Origin: Calcarisporiella thermophila CBS 279.70
Taxonomy: Eukaryota; Calcarisporiellomycota
Reading direction: 5' to 3'
Length of the DNA: 64,000 nt
NCBI RefSeq assembly: GCF_041956535.1
Contig: NW_027192192.1
Location: 623,796-687,795 of the forward strand
In this document: piece by piece, positions 45,476 to 58,048 of the stretch
Layout: the number at the start of each line of letters is the position of its first letter
How positions within the stretch are numbered: the first letter of the stretch is position 1
The notes under the pieces: model-generated
The model's database searches: none
What the model was told of the DNA's origin: nothing
The model's input: only the letters and a program-made list of their open reading frames with translations
Program-made: the position numbers and the translations under genes

Positions 45476-48400
45476 ATGTCATCTATATCGGTTGACACAG
45501 AGTTTATTGCAGTTGGCTGCAATCGCATGCCGCAAGTGGCTGCATGGTCTATAGATGGGATATTTGCATTCGGGGCTCACAATACTGTAGCGATTTCTTA
45601 CCCACAGGTGACTTCATTCTCAATTATAATCGGGGAATCGAAATATTAATTAGTATATTTTTTAGGATCCTACATGCCGAGGTGTGTTGGAGACATTAAT
45701 TGGCCATCAGGATCGTGTTAGTTGCGTGGCTTTTCTTCAGCGAGGATCTGAACTTGAGCAAAAGAGTGTCGCTCTTGTTTCTGGATCTGTAGATAAAACT
45801 TTACGAGTATGGCGACATGTGGAAGGCAATGGGTGGGTCTGCTCGGCAATACTGCAAGGACATCTCGGTACGGTCACAACTATTGGAGTATTGCGCGCGC
45901 GATCTTTGTTGGTGGAAAAAGATCTGATTGTGTCGGGTTCGGCTGATGGTACAATTCGTGTATGGGAACGCGAATTAGTTGACAAATTTAAGGATAAGGT
46001 TGAATGCGTTCAAGTAATTGAAGTGGGTGTGAAATATCCACTAGCGCTTGCGCTTTCATATCTCCCTAACTCAACTATTCCGGTTCTTGCTGTTGGGAGC
46101 ACGGAAAAGAAAATTGGTGTGTATATTCAGAAAAATGGATGCGTATGTATAAGTATTCTGGGTTAATCAGAGTAGATGGTTGACTTGCCAAATTTTATTT
46201 AAATAGTTTCAGCAGACTTTGACTTTACAAGGGCACGAAAACTGGGTTCGTTCCCTATCATTTGCTGTATGCACTTCCCCTGACGTACCTCTCGAAACGA
46301 GTTCGGAACATTCACGGCTACAAGAGAATGATCTTTTACTTGCTAGCGCTTCCCAAGACAAATATATTCGTCTCTGGCGATTTACAAGCAAAGGCTTTGT
46401 AAAAATCGATGAATCTAAGTCGCGGAGCGATTTTAATACGACGACATTAGAGAGCGAAGGAAATTTAACACAATCAATGTTAGAGGCATTAGAAGAGAGT
46501 ATCCTGTAAGTATTTGTTTCATTTAATTCAGTATAATAAAACGTATTTTTACCGTTGTGGTAATAGCCTAGGAGACACTACGCAACTTAGCACAAAAGCG
46601 CATATAATTGAGGTCGAAGCCCAAAATAACGAGTGCGTTATCAGATATATTGTATTTTTACTATCAGGATACTTTTGTTAAAATTGACAAATACTTTCTT
46701 ATAGAAAACACCGCTATTCAGTTATTTTTGAAGCTTTGCTTATGGGCCATGATGATTGGGTTTACAGTATCGACTGGCAAAAACCAACAATGTTGACAGG
46801 TAATATTTTTTTTTCTATTACTTTACTTTATTTTATTTTGATCGTTTCGCGCAGATTCAGATGGGAATTCAAAATATCATCAACCTATGGTTCTACTTTC
46901 TGCTTCGAGTGATCGCTCTATGATGCTTTGGAAGCCAGATCCAGAAACGGGTATTTGGATAAATCAAGTAATGAGAATACCTTATATTCTTGATGTAGTA
47001 TCAGAACTAATAAAGATACTGCTACTAGGTACGCGTAGGAGAAGTCGGCGGAGCGGCTCTAGGATTTTATGGCGGTTTGTTTGGTCCGAATGGCTCATGG
47101 ATTATTGGGCATAGTTATCATGGGGCATTTCATTTATGGCAAAATGTAGGAGGGGAAAAGGGTAAACGTTATTTTTTTTTGGAATGAAGCAATATTCCTC
47201 TCTCTTCATATTTCTATATTTATTTTTTTAGACTCCCGACTATGGGCACCACAAGTCGTTTCTAGTGGTCATTTCGATAGTGTTCAAAATTTGGCATGGG
47301 ATCCGAGAGGCCAGTTCCTTATATCCGTAAGGTAAATTTAGCAACATGCCTTTTGAGTGTTCCTTTGCATTTTATGTACAATTTATTTTACAGTCATGAC
47401 CAAACTTCACGCTTGTTTTCGCCATGGATTCGTACTCTATCAGATAATGCTACTCCATTGAAAACTTGGCACGAGATTGCTCGGCCTCAAGTTCATGGTT
47501 ACGATCTCCAGTGTCTCACTTTTATAAACTCTTGGCGATATGTCAGTGGGGCAGATGAGAAAGTTATGAGGGTTTTTGATGCGCCACGCACTTTTGTGGA
47601 AAACCTGGCAAACTTAACAGGATCAATAGAACCTTTAGACATTCTGGTAAGCACCGGTTTTAAATAAGAGCCAGTGCACTGTTTCACTAATGCTACTGCG
47701 TCTTAATAATTCCAATATAGAATTCAAGGCCTGTGGGTGCTAGTCTTCCTCCTCTAGGTCTATCCAACAAAGCAATTTTTGAAGGGGATATAGAAGAAAT
47801 AAAAGATGCGAAAGATGAATTTCACAGTCGGCAGTTATATACCCATGCATCGGCTACCCCTACTTCCTTAGTTGAACGCATGGTGCGACCGCCATTTGAA
47901 GAGCACTTAATGCAGCATACTTTATGGCCAGAAATCGATAAGCTTTATGGGCATGGATTTGAAATTTTTGCGATGGATTCAACTCATGATGAGAAATTAG
48001 TAGCTTCTTCATGCAAGGTATTATATCATCTTGTTTTTCATTATATTTATTTTTTACTTGTTATTCAATACCCAAAATAGGCTGCAACACCTGAACATGC
48101 TGTAATTCGATTGTTTGATGCAGCAACCTGGAAGGAGCTTCCTAATCCATTAAAGTCCCACTCCCTCACTGTTACAAAAGTTCGGTTTTCGCATGATGAT
48201 CGCTGGCTTCTGTCAACTTCTAGAGACCGATTCTGGACACTTTTTGAACGAGATATGGAGGAAAATGGTCCGTAATTATATATTTTGTTATATTTTCTTG
48301 CATTTTATTTAATTTACTCTTTTTAATTAGCTCCAACGCCGTATAAACTTGCATTTAAAGAAAAGGCTCACGCACGTATCATATGGGATTGCGCTTGGAG

Positions 48401-48927
48401 TCATGATGATACCTTCTTTATTACAGGTTCCCGAGATAAGACTGTAATATTTCTTATTCTTATATTAACACAAGGGATGCACAATTTGACTGTATTTTCT
48501 ATAATTTAGGCTAAAGTGTGGTGTAAGAATATTGATTCAAATGACTGGAAAGCAGTAGCAACGCTTCGCATGCAACATGCAGTCACTGCTGTTAGTGTCG
48601 CCCCCTGTCTTGTACGCAAGAATTATGTACTAGCTTTGGGTCTAGAAAATGGCGAAGTCCATATCTTCGAATCCAAAGAGCAAGATTTGAGTGCTTGGAC
48701 GAGCCTGACGAACGAAAATGATACAAAGTATGCAGTTCTTGGACTTATTATTATTGTTATCAGATCACTCATATATATATCTTTACAGGCTTTTCCACTC
48801 CGCAACCGTAAATAGCTTGGCATGGAAGCCAGTTTCTGATGAGCAACTAGGCTCTGTGAAAACTCTACTCCTGGCAAGCGGTGGTAGTGACCATGCTGTC
48901 CGTTTAATGAAACTTGTGGTTTCATAA
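45476..48927 (+). CDS. ELP2: Elongator complex subunit ELP2 (WD40 protein)
   Basis: About twelve short exons, the first 45476-45607. The N-terminus ([32 protein letters not shown]) is the characteristic ELP2 start. WD repeats follow: [128 protein letters not shown]-type text and [19 protein letters not shown]. The C-terminal propeller includes [15 protein letters not shown] and [20 protein letters not shown]2 has two seven-bladed propellers and scaffolds Elp1/Elp3 for wobble-uridine (cm5U) modification of tRNAs. No blade seems missing, and the final exon ends at 48927. Confidence 0.9.
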
Positions 48928-48974
48928 TTGAAATAGACAATTTCAACTATAAAAGAAAATATAATCAAATAAAC

Positions 48975-49987
48975 ATGAATTTTAGAAAAGGCTTAGATCA
49001 GTTTTTATTACTTTTAGCTGTTAAGCAAACGATCGAAAATGGTGGAAGTTTTTTCGATAATGTTACCGTATTTTGGGTATATATTTGTTAAAACCTGTGA
49101 CTGCTTTCACCCTGAAATATTAGGTTTAAATACTGCGTTTTTAGGTGGAAGAAATTGTGTTATCTTCTATAATGAGTGAATCCGTAAAGACTGGCGTTTT
49201 AATTCGCGATAAAAGTAAGTAAACATAATCTAAGCTTATATGATTTAATCTGCATATCTTCATATCTCCGAATCAACTTTCTTTAGGTATTGATCTTATT
49301 CTTAACTCGCTGCGAGTTAAAGAAGGTATTTACTTTCATTTCGATCACCATCGTGTCAATTAAAATTAATATTAACTACGTATACTCTCACAACAATTAA
49401 GAATCCCAATCGGAAGAAAAACTTGTTCGCATTGCCGCAGAAATTGAAGCGCGTATATTCGAAAATTGTAAAAGACAGATAACTCCTGATTATAAAGACT
49501 CAGTACGTAGCCATGCACTGAACCTCAAGGAAAAATCTAACAATAATCTTCGATTGCGTGTGATCAATGGCAATATTTCCCCGAAAGCGTTCGCCGACAT
49601 GGACAAAAATGTAATTAAGTGAATTGATATTATCTGAGATTTTCACTTAAATAATGTACATTTCAAAAGGCTATGGCATCAGAAAGTAGACGGAAAGAGA
49701 TTGAGACTTTAAGGAAAGATTCTCTGCAACGCTCGTTGGGAGTGGACGATCTTGAACCGGTAAACTTTCTTATCTTTAGATTTTTTGTTTTCAAATTTTC
49801 TAATATAAACATACTATTCTCTTAGTTTGAATATGATGACACCGCACCTCTCTCTATGGGCCCACGAGGAGGATCCATGCTGTGGAGTGGTGGTGACCCG
49901 GTAAATATAACTGACTTCAAACAGATTTTCCAGGCTTCCCCACCTAACACGACAAACAATCCTGTATTTTAGGATGCCAAACCATAG
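48975..49987 (+). CDS. TFIIS central-domain protein without zinc ribbon (TCEANC-like)
   Basis: Seven exons, about 199 residues. Residues about 75-160 match the TFIIS central domain that binds RNA polymerase II: RIAAEIEARIFENCKRQITP, YKDSVRSHALNLKEKSNNNL, LRVINGNISPKAFADMDKN and AMASESRRKEIETLRKDSL. The N-terminal 70 residues could be a degenerate TFIIS N-terminal (LW) bundle (VKTGVLIRDKSIDLILNSLR). The C-terminal zinc ribbon with its Asp-Glu loop, needed for transcript cleavage, is absent; instead the protein ends with PLSMGPRGGSMLWSGGDPDAKP-type Gly/Pro text. In architecture this recalls animal TCEANC/TCEANC2. It starts 48 bp after the ELP2 stop, so it is a tight tandem neighbour. Confidence 0.8.
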
Positions 49988-50234
49988 TGTAGATCACCTA
50001 GGATTATAATTATTTTATTGATGGACTTTTTAATTTTAACGTTAATATATTGGAGACCGGTTAAGTAGTTTTACAAACTTTTCTCGATAAAACAAAATAA
50101 GATAGGTTGCTATCATTAAAAATAATACTCTATTTCGTGCATTGTATCTTTAAATACACAACAAACTCTTCATCCGAGAAAAAAAAAAGAATATCCCAAT
50201 TCAATCGCAACTCTACTTTTTAAAGCTCTCCGTT

Positions 50235-53200
50235 TTATTGATGCACAATTGCAGGGGGGCGATTATTAGCGAAAAGAGCCTTTGTAACAAATTCAATTCC
50301 CCACGCCAGGCCAAAATCTAGGAGCATAACAATGGTGAGGCGCTCAGAGAACTATGGAATTGTTTTGATACAAGTTAGTTGTAAGTCTCCGCAATCTTCT
50401 GTAAATTAAAACAGCTCGATACTAACCCCAGAAGGAAAAGGTACAAGTTTCAGACTCTCGTTCATCTCCGGCATGAGTTCCGTTGCACCAGCCAGCGCGA
50501 TACCGCCAACCACCACTAATCCCCAGTACAGCGCGCTGTTATCTTTAAGTCTTTCGCGGAATGGATGCCCCTAAGTTATAGGAAATAAAGAGTATTAATC
50601 AATAAATAACCAAATAATATTAAATAATATCAAAATTACCTGATAGTTGATAGCAAAGGTCGAGACCTGCATCGACAATGAAATGAGGTAGATAGCTGAG
50701 TTGAGTAGACCTGGCTCAAACTCCTTCTCCAAGTCAACTTCCTTTTGACTAGAAAATATACAAAGTCATTACAAACTGAAACATCAAATATTAATACAAC
50801 TACTTACGGCTCTAGCGATTTTGCAAGATTGCCGATATACACAAGAGATGCTATGTGCACAGCAAATTGTCCGAGCACAGAGAGCAATATATAGAAATTG
50901 AATATGTTTGTCTGGGGCCGCTGTTTAGAAAGTTTTTCAAGAGGCTATAAAAACAATTAGCTTACAATTCACTTAATAAGCTAAATTAATATAATACCCT
51001 AGCGCGCGAAATGCATAAAAAGCACACCGACATAAGAATACCGGATATCGTTGCTTGCCTAATATGAATGAAAATTTGTTCAGTATTTACCTTAGGGGTA
51101 CGAATAACAATGCATACCGATCACCAAATTTGATGCCATCAAGGTAGAGCACACTTAAAGTGTAAGCCGAGATAAGACAATTCAGAGCAAGGATTTTGTA
51201 CATTTGAATAGTCGCAACAAGTGTGCAACGGCCCTGGCGAATAATGTTTGGAACTATAATACACATTAAGAAAAAACCAAAAATATACTATCACCAAAAT
51301 ATAAACACTTACTGGCCATTACGTTAGAAAGTTTTGATGTGAATGGAGCGGCTACTGATGCATCCCCCAATTTGATGGTTGGCACCTCGTCATCCATGCC
51401 ATCAAGTAGTTGAGATGTAAGTTGGGATGAATCAAACGCAGGCTGACGCCTCTGTGGCCCACGCTGCTGCTGCTGCTGCTGCTGTTGTTGTTGTTGAAAT
51501 TCGGGGTAGAGATGGGCAATAGCGGGTGGGGGTGGAGGGCAAACAATATTGAAACGCTCGGAGAATTTACGCTGATTCTCGTATAATTCTTTGAGTTTCT
51601 GAATTCGCTGAGCTTCCGCGATTTTTTTCAGATCTTCTGGCTTGCCATCAAGTAGAGCTACGCCTACATGTGCTTGCTTTAGCGCACCGACATCGTTAGT
51701 ACCGTCACCGCACATAAGAGTGGTATAGCCAAGATTTTTAAGTTCCATTAAAATATATTCCTATTTCAATTAACGTTAAGGTGCCATAAAAATTAAATTT
51801 TTCAAAGACGAAGTTTGTTACCTTTTGAGATGGAGAGACGCGAGCATATACCCAGGTGTGTTCAAGGATATCTTTGATTCTCGCACTGCCTTCGAATTTA
51901 CTGAGAGCATGTCCAGTAAGACAGAGATCGTAATTATCAAAGATCTTGGGATCAATAGGATCTGTAGGAGTAATTGGGATCTCTACTGACTCATCAATTG
52001 ACTTGAGGACCAACTCTAATTATGAAATAAAATCAATAGACAGAGTATGTAAATGGAATTTACCGTATATTGATATAGACTAAACAATCACTAACCGGTA
52101 TTTTCGTTGGCCTCATCAGGGTAATCCATAATGAGGACATCACGATCGATTATTTCTACTTCACGGGCTACGTGGCATGCCGTTAGCGGATTGTCGCCAG
52201 TAATCATAATGACTCGATGGGAGGATTCATTGAGCATTTTAATTGCTTGTTTCGAGTCCTCCTTTAATGGGCAAGAGAGAACGAGAAAACCGGCAAAAGT
52301 CAGGCCACTTTCGACAGATTCGCGTGAAAGATTGTTAATCTAAAATACACGTTAAGTATGCGCAAGTATTCAATAAAAAATTAAATGAAATTACCTGATC
52401 CATGCTCATTGAATCTTTCAAAAACTTGAACCCAAGGGCCAACACACGGCTTCCGCGCTTTGTAAAATATTTAAAGGTATCTTCATAGTCGGAAGGAATC
52501 GAGGTAAACATGTTCTTAAGTGTTTCGGGGGCACCTTTTATGGCAACAAAGGTCTTGGTAGAGTCATATAGAGGGGAGACAAGGGTGGACACAGTTGACA
52601 TGCGCTTCAAGGCAGAAGAAAACTGGAAACGGCGGCGAACTTGAAGATTTTGTTTATATCCTTTAGGGTTATCTTTAGGTTCAACGATGTCGTTTTTGCC
52701 CAACTTCCATCCTAACGCTTCCAGCGTAACTTTCTCCATTGGATCACCTACAATTCCATCTTCTAATAAAACTAACGCCTGTGCGGTTGCCAGCACATAA
52801 GTAGTTTCTGCAGGAGTGTCGACAGCTTTGACTAAACTCTTTCCATCTTTACGCCTGTGGGGTACAGATGAATCAATATTGAGTATGCAGTGATAGAGAG
52901 ATGTGTAGCATACTTAATTCCGGCAATTCCTTCAACTATCAAGCTTTCGCCAGTCAGGGTTCCAGTTTTGTCGAAACAGCAAACGTCAACCTTGCCGGCG
53001 GATGGAATACGGAAAGGCTCAGTACAAAAGATAGCTTTTCATTTGCAATTTAAATAATAAGTATTGGTAATTAATTTCTCATGATAGTCTCACTAACCAT
53101 AGCGTGCAAGAGCAACCAGGGAGGTATTAACAGCGAGAGAGAGCTCCATAGGAAGTTCAGGAGGAACGACCGATGTGATAATAAGGATGCAATCTAATAA

Positions 53201-54947
53201 AAGTTTTGAGCGCTTTCTATCGGACTTGACACCTAGTATCATCAATGGTTTAGAATTTAAGCTTCAAGATGAATATTTAAATAAATATGTACCCTCTGTC
53301 CAGACATAAGCAGATGCGATAATGGCGAAGATCAATAAAAACAAGATGAAGAGTAGTGCCTCAAAATTATTGGCCGTTACACGCTCGGTCGAAAACATCA
53401 TTGTGCGAACGAGTTTTCCTTGGGAGGTCCCGAATCCAGTGCGGACGACGTACGCAAGGCAACCATTATCAGGAGCTTTAATTGAAAAAAATAAACGAAA
53501 TTAGAGCAAATGTGTTCTCACGTGAACAATACAGAAAGTTAGATTGAATCTCACCAACTAATGTGCTGTCGGCTGAAGGCGTTACTTGGAGTACTTTAGT
53601 ACCTCCGTAGAGAACATTGTTTTTATCAGCACCAGTTAAATCCAAGAGATCATTAGGATCGCGCAGAGCAATCGATTCTTTTAGGAGTGGAGTGGATTCA
53701 CCGGAGAGCATTGCTTCGTTGACAATACAGCTGCCATTCACAATTACCATATCACAAGGAACAGCAGAGTCCTCCTTTGTTCGCACTATAAAGAAATTTA
53801 GTAAGCATACTAACAGATCGCACTTGGTCTTCGCAAATTTACCCATAGACACGAGATCGCCTGGAACAAGCTCATCGCTTTGAATCATAGTCCAACGGTT
53901 TTTCCGGCGAACATAAATTGGGAAAGGTTTTATCGACATGCTACGGAACTCGCTTAAAGTTCGAAGGCGCTAAAATGTTCCATGATAGGATAAGTATCAA
54001 AAGGCCATTATTAAGTAAAAATAATTGCAAAATTTACTTGGAACACCACAGTGGATTCGAATACTATAAGCATGAACAAAGTGAAAAGGGAGTAGTACCA
54101 ATAGTCATCTAGACACCAGAGTCCAACGCAGAAGAGTTGGAACACAAAGAAAGGGGCAACAGCATGCTCCTTGAAGAGCTCTTGAAAAGTCGGCATGGGA
54201 ATATCAAAACTAGAAAATTTAAAAACGTCAAGACAGGTCAACTAATTGTGTAGGAGTGTGTAATACCGGTTCAAGCTATATTTTTCTGTCGCAAGTTGGA
54301 TTTGTTTATCGTTTTCTAGGCCTTTTGCATTTTGGAAGGTTGAAAGAGGGGGGTTGAAATAAGACGGGTACTTCAGCTTCTCAAACTGCTTCTTGTCTTC
54401 ATTATATATGTACTTTTTGCGTTGAAAATAGAATGAAAGTTCGCCCTTTTTTTCATCGCCAATCGGCTAATAATAAAAGTGTAATAATTAGAAAACCAAG
54501 CTATCACACGTTGTATATAAAATAGATTACCTTTCCGTGGTGAATTTCACAAAGTGCGCCCTTTCCTTTATGTTTGGCAGGGATAAACATTATCAAGCCA
54601 GCTTTATAGGGATCTTTCTCCTAAAAAAATCACACGGCATTAGTGAAATTTTACAAAACGGAAAGGCATTTAATTACAGAGACGCAAGTCAACATGGCCT
54701 TGATAGGGATGCTCCATTGGCACACAAGAAAGGTGAGGGCATTGAGAGTGAATATGGAACCAAGTGAGAGAAAGGTCCATTCTCCAGATCCAAGAAATCG
54801 CTCGTACTGGAACAGATAAATATAGAGCCATGAAGGATACAAAATCATGACGAATGGCCACACATAAGCATGCAACTTGCGCGGCAGCCGTGTGTGTAGC
54901 GATGCAGACCTGATTGATTTCGAGGCCACCAATGAAGACCTTAACAT
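50235..54947 (-). CDS. SPF1: P5A-type P-type ATPase (SPF1/ATP13A1)
   Basis: About fourteen exons. The N-terminal membrane region reads [20 protein letters not shown] and [20 protein letters not shown], a strong P5A match. The actuator domain has [27 protein letters not shown] and TPLLKESI. The phosphorylation site is [17 protein letters not shown] near 52950. Later come [34 protein letters not shown] and [11 protein letters not shown]. The protein ends [21 protein letters not shown]5A pumps are ER transmembrane-helix dislocases that remove mistargeted mitochondrial tail-anchored proteins and help orient signal anchors. A Pro run and an 11-glutamine run lie after [11 protein letters not shown] in a cytosolic loop. 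The start at 54947 is the first in-frame Met; a short upstream exon ending before the GTAAGT near 55012 cannot be excluded. Confidence 0.92.
51464..51496. repeat. (CTG/TTG)n repeat encoding 11 glutamines
   Basis: Seven repeated CTG-type units followed by four GTT/TTG units. On the minus strand they encode a run of 11 glutamines within the P5A ATPase. Confidence 0.95.
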
Positions 54948-55252
54948 AGATCAATAGAGAAACGTCATTAGATAATCTCCCTTGGCATTCTAAAGAGATG
55001 ATGAATACTTACATCGTGGTGACTTTGTAGGATGAGGAGAAGTTATGGCTTCAAGTCTCTGTTAATGGTAACGAGAAATAAGAGATGAAAAGTAAAATAA
55101 CAGTTTGGATTGAGGAATTAAATTTAGTGACGTTTAATTTGCAAGCAGTAGAAAAGTTTCATAAAATCGTCGAAAAAAGAAGCGAAAAGCCAAGACGCAT
55201 GTATACAAGAGAAAAGAACAAGATACCAGAAAAAGTATAGAATAATGATAAC
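54948..55252. other. Intergenic region between two minus-strand genes
   Basis: Promoter region of the P5A ATPase. A GTAAGT in minus-strand sense near 55012 followed by a TTAAG near 54942 could be an intron of a non-coding or tiny first exon. No ORF was seen. Confidence 0.4.
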
Positions 55253-56263
<1,011 letters not shown>

Positions 56264-56791
56264 TGCGAGAGGGTAATCAAAAAGCAGAGAGGAGAGGAGG
56301 CGGGAGTGAGGGGAATGGGAAAAAAAGTGGAGTTTCACCTACACACTGAGTGAAATGACTTAAATTTTACGACAATTACACGAAATTTTCATCCGATTGC
56401 GGAAGAAACTTATTTTTCTGCTGCAGCCATACGCACAAATGGGGACGGGCGCAGCCAATTTCGCGACAAGTCCTTTCCTTGCCTGCCGGCCACGAGCTGG
56501 TGCGTCGTTGCTCTCTACACAGGCTCACGGGCAACCAGGAGGCCAGTCACCGTGATAACTCTGCTTGAAATTGACGAGTTTGAACAGGCGTTTGGATAGA
56601 ATCCTTGGATTTGAAACTAATATAGTCCGTTGGGCGTCAATCGAGACCAAAATGATAACGGCGCAGAGGCCAAGATACGGGAGGGTTGTTTTTAAAATAA
56701 ACCGAAGTCAAGGGACGCAACTGCTTGAAAGCTAAGGCACCACATCACCCTAGGAAATCCCGTGAAATTACTCACAACTTTATAAACCTCA
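56264..56791. promoter_or_regulatory. Divergent intergenic region AMMECR1 / TMEM33
   Basis: 528 bp between divergent start codons, noticeably richer in G and C than most intergenic DNA here (for example 56440-56560). It must hold both promoters. No ORF or recognised factor site. Confidence 0.45.
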
Positions 56792-57825
56792 ATGACACTG
56801 AAAGCTAATAACATACCGACTCGGATGAAGGTATCCCGAATGGAGAACATCATTGAAGAAATGAACTAATTACAATTCTGCCTGAATATTATGGCCGTCT
56901 TTTGCCTCGGTAGCAGCCCCGCTTCATATGGTGGTGCCTGCACCTCGGCACTTTAATCTGGAGCTTGTCCTTTTTCTTGAGTGTGATATTAATGCGCTCC
57001 AAGTATATACTTTATCACATTGCGTACTTGTTCATAGTCATTACTTATGCCTTCGTTACTTATCACTCATTCGGTGTAAGTAGTACAATTGATATTTATT
57101 ATGCAATTCTAACGAACTTTTGTCAATCAGTTACCCAAAGCATCCATGCAGTACCTGCAAAATATACTTTTGGATGAAAATACACAACACTTGATTCTCT
57201 CGCTTTACTTCTTATTTTCGAAGGCAGTAACAAGTGAGTAACTCTACCATTTAGAGTATATCTGGCAAATATATTAATGCAACTCTCTTTCAGTAACTTT
57301 GTTACCTTTCGCCATCTTCTCATTCTTCCATACGATAGATTATGCTTGCGTCCACCTATTCACCACATTTTTCTCGGAGCCATCCATGAGATCACATGAT
57401 TCCAAATCACTTCCCGTTAGGTTAAATCAAACTCTTATAAATTTGGTCCACAGCAATCACAAGAATGCCATCATATTTGTGTCATATCTAGAAGTCGCTA
57501 TAGCCATACGTCTGGTACTCGGAGCTCTTGTGTAAGTTATGTTTATTCATGGTCAAAATCAATGAAATTAACGCTTTTATTTTTCAGCTTCCGAAATTCA
57601 TTAGTAGCCGTTGCATTCTACGCCCACTTTTTGCGAATGCGATACCTCATGAGCCCACAGACGCGCTCTGCATTCAACCATATTGGAGACAGACTTGACT
57701 CCTTACTCTCTCCATCTAAGGATTCATCCTTAACTGGAAAAATCTATAGTCAAGCCAAATACGTCATGTCGCGCTATTGCGAGAGCACGGCTCTGCAGTT
57801 CCAAGCCATCAAGCCTGGTCAATAG
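56792..57825 (+). CDS. POM33: TMEM33 / POM33 family membrane protein
   Basis: Five exons: 56792-56830, 56914-57075, 57131-57233, 57294-57531 and 57588-57825, giving 259 residues. The order is TMEM33-like: a first helix after QPRFIWWCLHLGTLIWSLSF, a second KYILYHIAYLFIVITYAFVT, LLDENTQHLILSLYFLFSKA, LLPFAIFSFFHTIDYACVHL, then HKNAIIFVSYLEVAIAIRLV, VAVAFYAHFLRMRYLMSPQT and a C-terminal amphipathic stretch (SRYCESTALQFQAIKPG). In yeast, Pom33/Per33 act at the ER and nuclear-pore membrane; animal TMEM33 shapes tubular ER with reticulons. The short first exon was inferred because it restores the N-terminal helix in frame; without it the protein would start at MRSKYIL. Confidence 0.85.
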
Positions 57826-58048
57826 TTACACTTGGTGTCTATGTGTAGCGGCTTGTTATCCATTTGGCAATAATAGTCAGTGCCAGGATTTTTTTGTCAG
57901 CAACCGATATGAATATATTTTTGTTCCACAATTTTAATGTGGCTTAATATGGTAACTGGTGGTTTTTCTCCACTTTTACCGTCAAATTTCCATGGTGAGC
58001 GTTTTCTAAACTTGCCGTTCTCTCAGCGATATCAATTAAATTCAAGTG

